From Neostapfia colusana (Eukaryota > Streptophyta > Magnoliopsida > Poales > Poaceae): a stretch of 64,000 nt of DNA. Both the position numbers and the translations under genes were made by a program. The notes beneath the pieces were generated by a model. It was not told the DNA's origin. It was given only the letters and a program-made list of their open reading frames with translations, and searched no databases. Where the stretch lies: assembly GCA_030760725.1 (NCBI GenBank), contig JASWHV010000098.1:62001-126000 (forward strand), given 5' to 3'. Below, in pieces: positions 9,710-19,997 of the stretch (within the stretch, counting starts at the first letter, position 1; the number at the start of each line of letters is the position of its first letter).

Positions 9710-10220
9710 ATGACCAAGCTTCCTTCAGCGGCAAACTCTCCCCCTCCGCGTTCACGGCGAACCGTGACCACTGGGGAGTACATGTCGACACACTCAGGAC
9801 AGAGTGTGTCGGCACAAGCTGGTAGCCAGCAGCCGACTCCGGCAACGCCGACTCCGGCTATGCAGGCCCGAACCAGTGTGAGATCTTCTGCAGCGCTGAG
9901 CGTACACCATGGAGGTGCGCTAGCTGCAGCAAGAGCGCTGCTGCACGACCCACCTGCTGGAGATGCGCCCCATTCAGCGACCCAGCAATGGGTCCGCGAG
10001 GTGGACCGCCTCGTCGTCGCTGCCGCGAACCCTCGGTTTCGGCGAGGACGGCGCCCAGGACAACCGGCTGTGTCGCTGACTCGCACACCCATGATTGACG
10101 GGCTAACGGCGGATTCCAGCTCCTCCAGGCTCCTGTCAACGGACCTGCGAAGGGAACTGGAACGGTGCCACTTGGGCCAGGACGCCCGGGTGTACCTCGA
10201 GCGACGCCGAGAAAGGCGTC
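9710..10220 (+). pseudogene. gag: gag N-terminus of TE4 (part 1)
   Basis: ATG 57 bp after the LTR, first residues MTKLPSAANSPPP, conserved in TE5, TE7 and TE8. It encodes a basic, Ser/Pro-rich N-terminal region ending in the Arg-rich LERRRERR stretch, where TE5 is inserted after GCGTC. The reading frame resumes at 27559. Confidence 0.85.
10216..10220. repeat. target-site duplication of TE5, left copy (GCGTC)
   Basis: Identical GCGTC follows the right LTR at 27559-27563. Joining across restores the gag sequence of TE4 as seen uninterrupted in TE7. Confidence 0.95.
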
Positions 10221-11318
10221 TGTCGAAGTGTGCGATCGACACTTCCCCCGGGCCTGCACTGGGAAGCCCGCGGAGGTTCTTTTTTCGGCGGGGCTAGTCT
10301 CCTAGCGGAAAGCTTGCCCGGATGGACGAGTTAGCGAGAGATTGGCACGGCGAGTTTTACGTGGTTCAGGCCGCCGGAGCGTAAAACCCTACGTCCACGG
10401 CGAGCTACGGAGCTCGCTGTATTGCTTGCTGCTCAGGGCCGGAGGCCTGATCTCGGGGGTGAGTTACAGCTTGAGAGTGTATGGCTAGCGTATGAGTTGC
10501 AAAGTGCGAACCCTTGCTATCGACGCCTGCCTGAGCCTTTTATAGTCCAAGACTCGGGCGGCTTACAAGGGGAGCCGGGACCCGACAGGTGGTCCCGGGA
10601 AGATTGCTTGTTATCTACCGTATCTGTAGTTACGCCGGTCGCTGCCTCTGGCCGAAGACTTCTGAGTCTTCATCTTGCCGCCCTGCCCATGCCGCGTGCT
10701 AGTCGTAGTGGTTGATGACGGCGCAGGCGGCATGGGATGTCTTGTCGCAGCGTTTATTGGCTGGCAGGTTCTGACACCGCGCGCCAGTCTGTGATGCGAC
10801 TGGGCGCAACGGCACCTGACAGACGCGTGCTCCGCGTTTCTGCGTCTTGGGAAGACGCGGGCCTTGAATACCTTGTACGGGCAAGTTGAGGAGCGCCTTT
10901 ACGCCCGCCGCCTACCGCTTGGGGGCAGGCAGCACCGTTCTTCTGGCCACGTGGCGGGTCCGGAGCCCTTCTATGAGGTGAGAAGGGTCCGGCCTGCGGG
11001 GCACGTGGAGCCTCCGGACCTCTCCCCGCGAAGGGGGAGGTCCAGCCTCTGTATGCCACGTGGCGGGCCCGGAGCTCTCCTCTGCGGAGAGGGAGGCCCG
11101 GCCCCGCTGGACGCGTGGCGTCTTCGGACCTCTCTCCCGCAGAGGGGGAGGTCCGGCTTCTGTATGCCACATGGCGGGACCGGAGCTCTCCTCTGAGGAG
11201 AGGGAGGTCCGGCTCCGCCGGACGCGTGGCGCCTTCGGAGCTCTCCCTGCGGAGAAGGGCGAGTACCTTAGGCATTTTACCCTGTGCGCGGGGGTACCCC
11301 ATATCTCAGGTATCGACA
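10221..11318 (-). repeat. 3' LTR of TE5
   Basis: 1098 bp. On the plus strand it runs from TGTCGAAG to GGTATCGACA (one terminal substitution, GGTACC to GGTATC). The conserved pre-LTR internal sequence follows at 11319, showing that this is the 3' LTR of a minus-strand element. Confidence 0.95.
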
Positions 11319-11795
11319 GTGGCCCCCGGGCCCATCTCGGGGGAGATAGCGAGCCCGAGGTGGGACCTCCGTCTCTTCCGATCCGCGCACTTTCTTTAAG
11401 TCCCGAATTGGCCGCTGCCGGAGCACGAACGGCCGCGGGGTCGTGAGAGCGTGCGCTCACTTGATGATTGCTTTTACTGCGGCGGTTCCCAAGGCTGCCA
11501 CTTCTGCACGTTGCGGCGCTTTCTTCGGGAACCGCCAAAGTGCCTTGCCGGCTCATCTTCTCAGGAGGCTGACTCCTTGACCCCACCGCTTTAGCTAAGC
11601 GGTTTGGGCCAACCCGTCATCGGCATTCGGTCTAGGAACCGAAGCGGTTGCCGGTGCAGGATATTCGAAGAGTTCCGAATCGCTTGGAATTGCACCGGGA
11701 AGCTTTTTAGAGGAGGTCTTACCTCCATTGCAGCTTCCCTTCGCACTTCTCAGCATTTCTTCTCGGACTCTTGTGCTTTTGAGTTCTCCCTTGCC
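11319..11795 (+). other. TE5 pre-LTR region and leader of the antisense gene
   Basis: Bases 11319-11460 are the conserved 3' internal end of the element read in reverse. Bases 11500-11795 form the leader of the plus-strand accessory gene. They contain an AAGCTTTTTAGAGG stretch near 11700, aligned with TTTTAAAAGG in TE7, a possible weak TATA element. Stretches of the leader recur upstream of the gene in TE9 and in TE2 and TE8. Confidence 0.5.
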
Positions 11796-13526
11796 ATGGC
11801 TTCCAACCCGCTGCCAGAGAAGAAACACGCCCGATCTCCTCCAGCAACGGCGTCGGTGCCAAGTCGGGATTCCGGGGTGCCTGACACCCCCTCGGGTGGC
11901 GACTCGAAGAGGCCCCGGGTTGATGTGCTGGGGGAAGCCTCTGGGGCGTCCCCTGTTCCGCCAGTCCAAGCGACTGCGGAGCGGTCGTCGGTGACGGTTG
12001 TGGGCTCTGGAAGTCCTACCCCGGCTCGGAAGTCGGGGTTCAGAGCCCGCTGGAGTGTCCGCGCTTCCCGGCCTTCCCCGTCTTGCGGGGAATCTGCGCC
12101 GATGCGCTCGGAGCCAGGGGCAACTGCCGCGGCCCCCAGGCCAGCGCGGACTTCTTCTGTTCCGGTGTGCCCGGACTCCGCGGTGGCGTCGTCTCTTCCT
12201 GCCGAGACGGCAACCGCGGCCCCCGAGCCAGCACAGGTTGATCCTGCACTAGGCGGTCTGGCTTCTTCTCCAGCACCGCCTTCCCCGGCTCGTCCCTCTC
12301 CTCAGGTCAAGGAGCCAGAAGCTGAAAAGAGCCCGGCTGGCCTGGCTGCCAGAGCCGCGGAGCCAGCTTCTCCTGATCGGCGTCTCATCTCAGCTGCTGG
12401 TGCGTCGGCTCTTCCTGAGGACGAGGTAATGGAGGAGGTCAGAGGGACTGCCCCAGCCTCTGTTGCTCCATTGCCTCTGGCGGACGCCTTCGCGCTTGCC
12501 GAGTCGAGCGTCCGGCAGGTCTTGGCTGCGCTAGGGCGCGAGCGGGAGGAGTATACGGTTGAACGGGACCGCCTCCTCATCTGGGGGAACCTTTTGCGGG
12601 AGAGGACCGCGAAGGTTAAGAGCGAGCTCGACTCCAGGCGGGAGTTGCTCAACTTCAGGGAAGCGCTCGTCGACCGGATGAAGCAGGCTGTCGACCGCAT
12701 GGACACCCAGTCGCGGCGGATCAACAGGGAGGCCCTGGAGGCACACGCCCGGGCCGAAGAGAGCCTCTCTGCTGCTGTGGAAATACGGCAGCAGTTGGAG
12801 CGCCGCGAACTCGCCGTTGAGGAGCGGGAGCGTTCCGTGGCAGCTGAGGCAGAGAGGGTCGCCGCGCAGCTGGCCGCGGGCGAGGATGACCTCCGAGCTC
12901 GGACGGAGGAGCTGGAGATTCTGAAGGCAGACCTTGACTTGAGGGAGGAACAGGTCTCCCATGATCGCCGGGCGGTCTTGGACCGGGAGTTGACTGCCAG
13001 CTTCAAGGCCGCTGAGTTGGAGCGGCTAGCCAAGACTCTCCACCTTCGGGAGAGTTCCCTGGCGGCCAAGGAGAAGGAATTCTCCGAGAGGAACCTGGAG
13101 GCTCTGCAGGCGGCCCGCCGCGAGGTGGAGGAGCTCTCCGCCTTGCGGTCCTCCGAGGCTCTTGCGGTCTCAAACTTCATGGATCGAGCGGGGTCCGCCC
13201 TGATCCCTCTTGGCTTCAGTCCGGTGAGAGCCGTGACTCCCGCACTGAAGGTGGCAGAGGTGATCCCTGCGTTGGAGTCGATCGGCGCCAAGCTGGACAG
13301 ACTCGACTCGGTGGTCGCCAGCGAGCTTGATGCCGAGGGCCACAGCTTAGCTTTAGAGGTCGCTTCGCATGTGCTGGCATGCTTCAAGAGCCGCGACCCC
13401 TCTTTTTCGCTAGAGCCAGCGAGAGAGGGCCCAGCCGCAGAGCGGGAGGAAGCTGCCAGGGCTGAAGTTGAGGATGTGGCCGCCCTTGTAGCCGCAAGGT
13501 TCCGGCGAGAGCCAGGAGGTCCTTAG
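11796..13526 (+). CDS. antisense accessory gene of TE5: coiled-coil protein, 576 aa, intact
   Basis: Intact ORF on the strand opposite to TE5 gag. The ATG at 11796 (CCATGGCTTCC) is chosen over the upstream in-frame starts because TE9 conserves it and it aligns with the start in TE7. Residues 1-70 are Pro/Ser-rich with basic clusters (EKKHARSPP, DSKRPRV) that could act as a nuclear signal. About 70-245 are low-complexity Ala/Pro/Ser. About 248-455 form a long heptad-rich coiled coil (Glu/Arg/Leu). The last roughly 110 residues (SALIPLGFSPV ... HVLACFKSRDPSFSLEP) form a conserved block shared with the TE7 protein. The N-terminal PF04195-like domain of the TE7 protein is missing. Function unknown. 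Its conservation while gag-pol decayed suggests a role for the element, but this is inference. Confidence 0.75.
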   Translation: MASNPLPEKKHARSPPATASVPSRDSGVPDTPSGGDSKRPRVDVLGEASGASPVPPVQATAERSSVTVVGSGSPTPARKSGFRARWSVRASRPSPSCGESAPMRSEPGATAAAPRPARTSSVPVCPDSAVASSLPAETATAAPEPAQVDPALGGLASSPAPPSPARPSPQVKEPEAEKSPAGLAARAAEPASPDRRLISAAGASALPEDEVMEEVRGTAPASVAPLPLADAFALAESSVRQVLAALGREREEYTVERDRLLIWGNLLRERTAKVKSELDSRRELLNFREALVDRMKQAVDRMDTQSRRINREALEAHARAEESLSAAVEIRQQLERRELAVEERERSVAAEAERVAAQLAAGEDDLRARTEELEILKADLDLREEQVSHDRRAVLDRELTASFKAAELERLAKTLHLRESSLAAKEKEFSERNLEALQAARREVEELSALRSSEALAVSNFMDRAGSALIPLGFSPVRAVTPALKVAEVIPALESIGAKLDRLDSVVASELDAEGHSLALEVASHVLACFKSRDPSFSLEPAREGPAAEREEAARAEVEDVAALVAARFRREPGGP

Positions 13527-14435
13527 GACTTGTTTCTCCCTTTTTTATCGAGTCTGTAGTCCAGCTCATGGAGCCTTGTTTAATTTGACTCTCTTGGATA
13601 CTTGTGTCTGTGATGCTTTTTCTCTCCTTCTTGGCTTTGCCTGGCTGAGTCCTTAGCTCCGCAAGGTACTCAGAGGCCATTTCCAATCTCGGAGCTTCGC
13701 ACAGACACCCTCCCCGGGTCCTAACTGTGTTAGGGGCCCCCGGAGGTCTCAGAACCTCGCCCTACGGGGGGCTCCAAATCTGCCTGCCACGTGGCGGGTC
13801 CGGAGCTCCTCCTCAAGAGACGGGAGCTCCGGCCATGTTGGACACGTAGGGCTTCCGGAGCCCTCCCACTGAGGGGGGGAGGTCCGGTTCCTGCCTGCCA
13901 CGTGGCGAGCCCGGAGCCCTCCTCAAGGAAGGAGAGAGTCCCGGGCCCGCTGGACACGTGGGGCCCCCGGGCCCCACCCCTGCTGGAGGGGCAGGTCCCG
14001 GTCCTTCCAGTCCCAGGCCGGAGTAGCTGGTAGCTCCTTTCCCCCCACTTCATGCAGTCCCTGTTGCCATAACCTGGAGGTCCTGCACACAGGTAGACGA
14101 AAAGTAATTCTCCTCGGGGGGGTCCTCCCCTCCTGTCTCTTAGTCTTATTCGTCTTATGGTCCTGACCCGCTATACGGGGCTTGGGCAATTCTGTGCACG
14201 AGGCGCCGGAGCTCCGGCTCCCTCCGAGGTCCGGGTACGGCCGTCCGATCCCTAGTACTGGGCCATGCGCTGGGGAAGCAGAGTGCACGCGCTTTGGGTT
14301 CATGACCAGGCAAAGCGGACGTACTCCCCTGGACCTCCGGAGGGCAGGATGCGCATGCTTTGGGCTCTGGGCCGGCTAAGCTGGATACGCACCCTGGACC
14401 ACCCATGCACAATGCTGGCCTTTCCTGGAGGTGAC
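13527..14435 (+). other. TE5 region downstream of the antisense gene
   Basis: No coding sequence recognised. It holds the 3' end of the antisense transcript region, G-box-containing GC-rich repeats (13780-13970), and the sequence that follows pol in other copies (read in reverse). Bases 14170-14400 contain a stretch also found in TE9 (61200-61435). TE6 interrupts it after GTGAC (14431-14435). Confidence 0.6.
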
Positions 14436-15534
14436 TGTCGAAGTCTGCGATAGACACTTCCCCCGGGCCTGCACTGGGCAGCCCGCGGAGGTTCTTTTTT
14501 CGGAGGGGCTAGTTCCTAGCGGAGAGCTTGCGCGGATGGACGAGTTAGTGAGAGCTTGACACAGGAAGTTTTACGTGGTTCAGGCCGCCGGAGCGTAAAA
14601 CCCTACGTCCACGGCGAGTTATGGAGCTCGCTGTATTGCTTGATGCTCAGGGCCGGGGGCCTGAGCTTGGGGGTGAGTTACAGCTTGAGAGTGTATGGCT
14701 AGCGTATGAGTTGCAGAATGCGAACCCTTGCTATCGACGCCTACCCGAGCCTTTTATAGTCCAAGACTCGGGCGGCTTACAAGGGAAGCCAGGACCCGAC
14801 AGGTGGTTCCGGGAAGATTGTCTATTATCTACCGTATCTGTAGTTATGCCGGTGGTTGCCTCCGGTCGAAGGCTTCTGAGTCTTCCTTTTGCCGCCCTGC
14901 CCATGCCGTGCGCCAGTCGTAGTGGTTGATGACGGCGCAGGTGGCATGGGATGTCTTGTCGCGGCGTTTATTACCTGTCAGGTTCTGACACCGCGCGCCA
15001 GTCTGTGATGCGACTGGACGCAACGGCACCTGACAGGCGCGTGCTCCGTGTTTCCGCGTCTTGCGAAGACGCGGGCCTTGAATTCCTTGTACGGGCAAGG
15101 TGAGGGGCGCCTTTACGCCCGCTGCCTACCGCCCGGGGGCAGGCAGCACTGTTCTTCCAGCCACGTGGCGGGTCCGGAGCTCTTCTCTGAGGAGAGGGAG
15201 GTCCGGCCCTGCTGGACGCGTGGCGCCTTCGGACATCTCTCCCGCGGAGGGGGAGGTCCGGCTTCTGCATGCCACGTGGCGGGCCCGGTGCTCACCTCTG
15301 AGGAGAGGGAAGTCCGGCCTCGCTGGACGCGTGGCGTCTTCGGACCTCTCTCCCGCGGAGGGGGAGGTCCGGCTTCTGTATACCACGGGGCGGGCCCGGA
15401 GCTCTCCTCTGAGGAGAGGGAGGTCCGGCCCCGCCAGACGCGTGGCGCCTTCGGAGCTCTCCCTGCGGAGAAGGGCGAGCACCTTAGGTATTTTACCCTG
15501 TGAGCGGGGGTACCCCATATCTCAGGTACCGACA
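14436..15534 (-). repeat. 3' LTR of TE6
   Basis: 1099 bp. The plus strand reads TGTCGAAGTC to GGTACCGACA. It shares with its partner LTR and with TE11 the variants GCGCCTGTCAGG and CCTGACAGGTAATAAACGCC (in element orientation), a separate LTR subfamily. Confidence 0.95.
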
Positions 15535-16373
15535 GTGGCCCCCGGGCCCATCTCGGGGGAGATAGCGAGCCCGAGGTGGGACCTCCGTCTCTTCCGATCC
15601 GTGCACTTTCTCTAAGTCCCGACTTGACCGCTGCTGGAGCACGAACGGCCGCGGGGTCGTGAGAGCGTGCGCCCACTTGATGATTGCTCTTACTGCAGGG
15701 ACGGGAGCCCCGGCCATGTTGAGCACGCAGGGCTTTCGGAGCTCTTCCACCGCGGGGGGAGGTCCGGCTTCCGTCTGCCACGTGGCGAGCCCGGAGCCCC
15801 TCTCAAGGAAGGGGAGAGTTCCGGGCCTGCTGGACTCGTGGGACCCCCGGGTCCCGCCCCCTCTAGCCCTGGGTTGAAGTAGTTGGTAGCTCCTTTCCCC
15901 CTACTTCACGAAGTCCCCGTTGCCGCAACCTGGAAGTCCTGCACACAGGTAGAGGAAACGTAATTCTCCTTGGGGGCTCCCCCTCCCTTGTTTCACAGTC
16001 TTATTTGACTTACAGCCCCCAATCATACGCTTGATTCTTGGGGGTTTGTAGAGAGGGGGAGCTGAGCACACGGCAGCCATGTACTGCAAGGGTGATAAAA
16101 AATAACTCAATTCACAATTCAAATGAGTACAAGGAAAGAGCAAAGTAGGGCAGACTTCTTTTCGCACAACCTTCCATAGGAGAAAGGCAGGCTAAACATG
16201 GAGGCCACGACCCACCCCATTAAGAGGGGAAGCAAGACTCTACGCGCTTGGAGTCGGAACCAGGCAAAGCTGAACATAGTCCTGGACCGTCCCCTGGGGT
16301 TTACCTGTCCGAGCGCTGCTCCTGGACTCTATGGGGTTCATTACGAAAAGAAAGTACTGACCTATTTTTGCTC
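15535..16373 (-). other. TE6 3' internal untranslated region
   Basis: 839 bp between the pol stop and the 3' LTR, collinear with 330-1168 of TE1. No ORF of interest. It contains the conserved pre-LTR end and a G-box-rich repeat near 15700-15830. Confidence 0.7.
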
Positions 16374-19300
16374 TTAGGGGTAGAACTTACGGAGGTGTTC
16401 TATGTTCCAAGGATTCGGGAGCAGGTCCCCATCCTCGGTGGAAAGGCACACACACCCGGGGCGGCATACTTTCGTGACTCGGAAGGGGCCTTCCCAACTA
16501 GGGGAGAGTTTGTGGGCCCCTTCGCGAGAAAGTATGCGCCGCAACACCAGGTCACCTTCCTGCAGCTCCCGGGCACGCACAGACCTCTGGTGGTAGCGCC
16601 GAAGCGCCTGTCTGTACCGCGCGTTACGGAGTGCCGCATGTAATCGGACCTCGTCGACGAGGTCGATTTCTCCACGCCGGAGGTTGTCCTGCGTGGCTTC
16701 GTCGTAAGCCCGGACACGGTGAGACTTCATGGTGATTTCTGGAGGAAGTACAGCTTCGGCCCCATACACCATGAAGAAGGGTGTCTCCCCGGTGGCCCGG
16801 CTCTGGGATGTCCGGTTAGCCCATAGCGTGCTCGGGAGTTCATCTACCCAATTGGCACCATTTTTCTTCAGGCTGGCGAAGGTACGAGTCTTGAGGCCCC
16901 GGAGAATCTCCGCATTGGCCCTCTCGACTTGCCCATTGCTCTTCGGGTGAGCGACCGAGGCATAACATACCTGAATGCCAAGGGCCTCGCAGTAGTCTTG
17001 AAATGCTGCGCTGGTGAACTGGGTCCCATTGTCAGTGATGATCCTGTTTGGGACCCCGAACCGGCAGACAATGGATCTGATGAATTTTACTGCTGATTGT
17101 TTATTAATGGTGACAACTGGTGTAGCTTCCGGCCACTTGGTGAACTTGTCGATGGCGACATAGAGGTACCGGAACCCCCCGACGGTTCTGGGGAATGGCC
17201 CCAGGATGTCCAGCCCCCACACGGCAAACGGCCACGAGGGCGGGATCATCTGTACCGCCTGAGCCGGTGTATGGATCTGCTTGGTGTGGAACTGGCACGC
17301 CTTGCAGCTCTCGACCAGCTTGACGGCATCCTGGAGTGCTGTCGGCCAGTAGAAGCCATGCCGGAAGGCTTTACCGACAAGCGTGCGTGAGGAAGAATGA
17401 CTTCCACATTCGCCTCCATGGATCTCAGCGAGCAAGTCGCAGCCTTCCCCCTGGGTTATACACCGCAATAGGATGTGGTTGGCGCCACGCCGGTAGAGAT
17501 CCCCCTCTACCAGCGCATACCTCTTAGCCATACGCACAATACGTTCAGCGGTTGCATGTTCATCAGGGAGGATATTGTCCTTCAAGTAGTCCCGGATCTC
17601 CGTGATCCATGCATCGGGTCTGACTTGAGCTTCTGGATCTTGAGCGCTGGGTCGCACGGAGTCCCCAGTGACGATTACAATCCTTGGCGGCGCCCACGGT
17701 TGTAGGGCCACCGGGACCGCCAGCTTCGAGGTGCTGGTCAGGCCCCCTTCGCCCGGCTCGGCGGGCCGGGCTGTGGGCCGCAGCAACGTCCTCTCAAAGA
17801 CTCCTTCGGGCGCAGGGGCTCCGGTGGAAGCCCTCGTTGAAAGGTCGTCGGCTGCGGTATTACCGGCGTGCGGTACGTGGTGCAGGTCCAAGGCGAGGAA
17901 TTCTTTCTCCAACATCTGCACGTGAAACAGATATGCAGCTAGCTGGGGGTCATTGCAGGAGCATTCACCCTTGACTTGCTTGATGACCAGCTGGGAGTCG
18001 CCCTGTGCCAACAACTGGCAAGCGCCTAAAGACAGGGCTGTCTGCAGGCCAAAGATGAGTGCTTCATACTCCGCCATGTTGTTGGTTGCCTTGAAATTGA
18101 GACGCACCATATACCCAAACTGTTACCCCGATGGCATGAGGAGCAGTATGCCGGCACCGGCCCCCTGCTTTCGCGAGGAGCCGTCGAAGAAGAGTGTCCA
18201 ATGGGGTTCGGTGAAGACCGGAGCTTGGTGCTCCGGTTCTCCGCCCCCATGGCCCCCTGGGTCAGCCTCCGTTGGTGTCCACTCCGCCACAAAGTCAGCC
18301 AGTGCTTGGCTCTTGACTGCATGGCGTGGGAGGAAGTCCAGCTCAAACTCCGCTAGCTCCGCCGCCCATTTAGCAACGTTGCCCATCGCATGGGGGCTGT
18401 GAAGAATTGTCTTCAGTGGATACGAGGTGACTACCGAGACCCGGTGGGCCTGGAAGTAATGGCGGAGCTTCCTGGAGGCAACGAGCACCGCATACAGCAG
18501 CTTGTGGACTTCCAGGTACCTTGTCTTGGCATCATGAAGTACTTCGCTGACGTAGTAGACAGGCCTCTGTACGGTTCGAACCCTCTTTCTCAGGTCTAAG
18601 AGGTCCTCGTCCATTGGCCCTCTGGAGGTGGGCGGACCCACGGGGGCCTCCGGGAGCTGGGACCCGGAGGCCCTTAAGCTATCTTGATTGTTCGGGAGCT
18701 CCGGGGGGTCTTGGGGGACCTCTGGGAGGTCCCATTTGGCCCCCGGGGGGTCCCGCGGGGCCCCCGGGGGTTTATCTTGGAGGTCCGGGAGACTGCCCAG
18801 GACCTCCGGGAGGCCGACCTGGACCTCCGGGAGGTTGCCTTGGAGGCCCGGGAGACCGTCTTGGTCCTGCGGGGCCTCCTGGCGTCTGTCTTCTGCTACC
18901 GGAGCACGTTGTGAAGATGAGGGGTCCGGCCGCTCTGCGACGAGGACCATACTCACTACTTCAGTTGTCGCCGCGATGTAGAGCAACAGGTGCTCTCCGG
19001 GCTCAGGGGCTACCATGATTGGTAGGGTCGTCAGGAGTCGCTTCAACTCCTGGAAAGCCTCTTCCGCTTCGTCAGTCCAGGCAAAGGGGCCCGACTTGCG
19101 CAGGAGCTTAAAGAAAGGGAGTGCCCACTCTGCTAGCCTCGGTATAAACCGACTCAGCGCGGCTAGACATCCTGTGAGTTTCTGGACATCTTTGACGCGG
19201 GCAGGGGGCCGCATCAAGTCGATGGCCTTGATCTTTTCTGGGTTGGCCTCAATCCCCCGGTGCGAGACCAGGAACCCTAAGAGCTTCCCAGAGGACACGC

Positions 19301-19997
19301 CGAACACACATTTATCTGGGTTCAGCTTGGTGCGTGTAGAGCGCAACTTGTCAAAGACTAAGGCTAGGTTATCTAGCAGGGACGGACCCTGCTTGACCTT
19401 GACAACTATGTCATCGACATACACCTCAACCAGGTCTCTTATTAACTCCCCAAAGGTTTTGTGCATTGCCCGCACAAAGGTGGGGAGTGCATTCTTTAGG
19501 CCGTAAGGCATAGACACATAGCAATAAAGGCCGTCCACTGTGATGAAGGAGGTGTGCTCCTCGTCCTCCATAGACATGGGGATCTGATGGAAACCCGAAT
19601 AGGCGTCTAGGAAGCACAGCATATCACAGCCTGACGTTGAGTCTACTATTTGGTCTATTCTAGGGAGAGGGAATGGATCTTTAGGACATGCCTTATTGAG
19701 ACTGGTGTAGTCGATGCACATCCGGAGCTTCCCGCCGGCCTTCGGGACAACGACGGGTTCGCCAACCATCGTGGGTGGTGGACCTCCCGTATGAAGCCAG
19801 CGTCCAGCAGCTTCTTGACTTCCTCACGGATGAAGTTCTGCCGCTCGATGGACTGCTTGCGGGGCTTCTGTTGAACCGGCCGGGCGTCGGGGAAGACTTT
19901 CAATGCTCGATCACCTTCCTGGGATCCCCGGCATCTGTGACGGCTGCCATGCAAACACGTCGACGTTGTGCCGGAGGAAGGTGACGAGCGCGCCTTC
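16374..19997 (-). pseudogene. pol: pol of TE6: RT, RNase H1, second RNase H, integrase; lightly damaged
   Basis: Follows the gag TAG in the same frame. Near 19910-19940 small deletions shift the frame, and a one-base loss near 19755 (CCCC to CCC in the ANPV codons) restores it. RT catalytic YVDD is at 19410-19421. RNase H1 carries the Pro-rich insertion (about 18585-18955). The second (archaeal-type) RNase H follows, with FFDGSSRKQGAGAG near 18180 and a nonsense codon at 18123-18125 (TAA where TE8 has GAG). Integrase has its zinc-binding HHCC region at about 17280-17440 and the DD(35)E residues at 17208-17210, 17031-17033 and 16923-16925, all present. It ends with the GPF module and stops at 16374. 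About 1200 codons, normal for Tat pol. Confidence 0.88.

Larger units (their letters stand above)
8558..10220 (+). mobile_element. TE4 part 1: 5' LTR and gag N-terminus (non-autonomous gypsy element)
   Basis: TE4 begins at 8558 after the target copy GTTGC (8553-8557) and continues at 27559-29390 and 40480-46433. It is split by TE5 at 10220 and by TE7 at 29390. Both interruptions are proven by exact 5-bp target duplications. Its expected 3' target copy GTTGC is absent, because the 3' LTR is fused to TE8. Confidence 0.9.

Noticed and set aside
11604..11795. Upstream extension of the TE5 antisense ORF (64 codons before ATG 11796)
   Set aside because: TE9 and TE7 do not keep this frame, whereas the ATG at 11796 and its context are conserved in all types.
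12302..13387. Ser/Arg-rich minus-strand ORF of 361 codons opposite the TE5 coiled-coil gene
   Set aside because: Shadow of the coiled-coil coding strand; composition is the complement of Glu/Leu/Ala codons.
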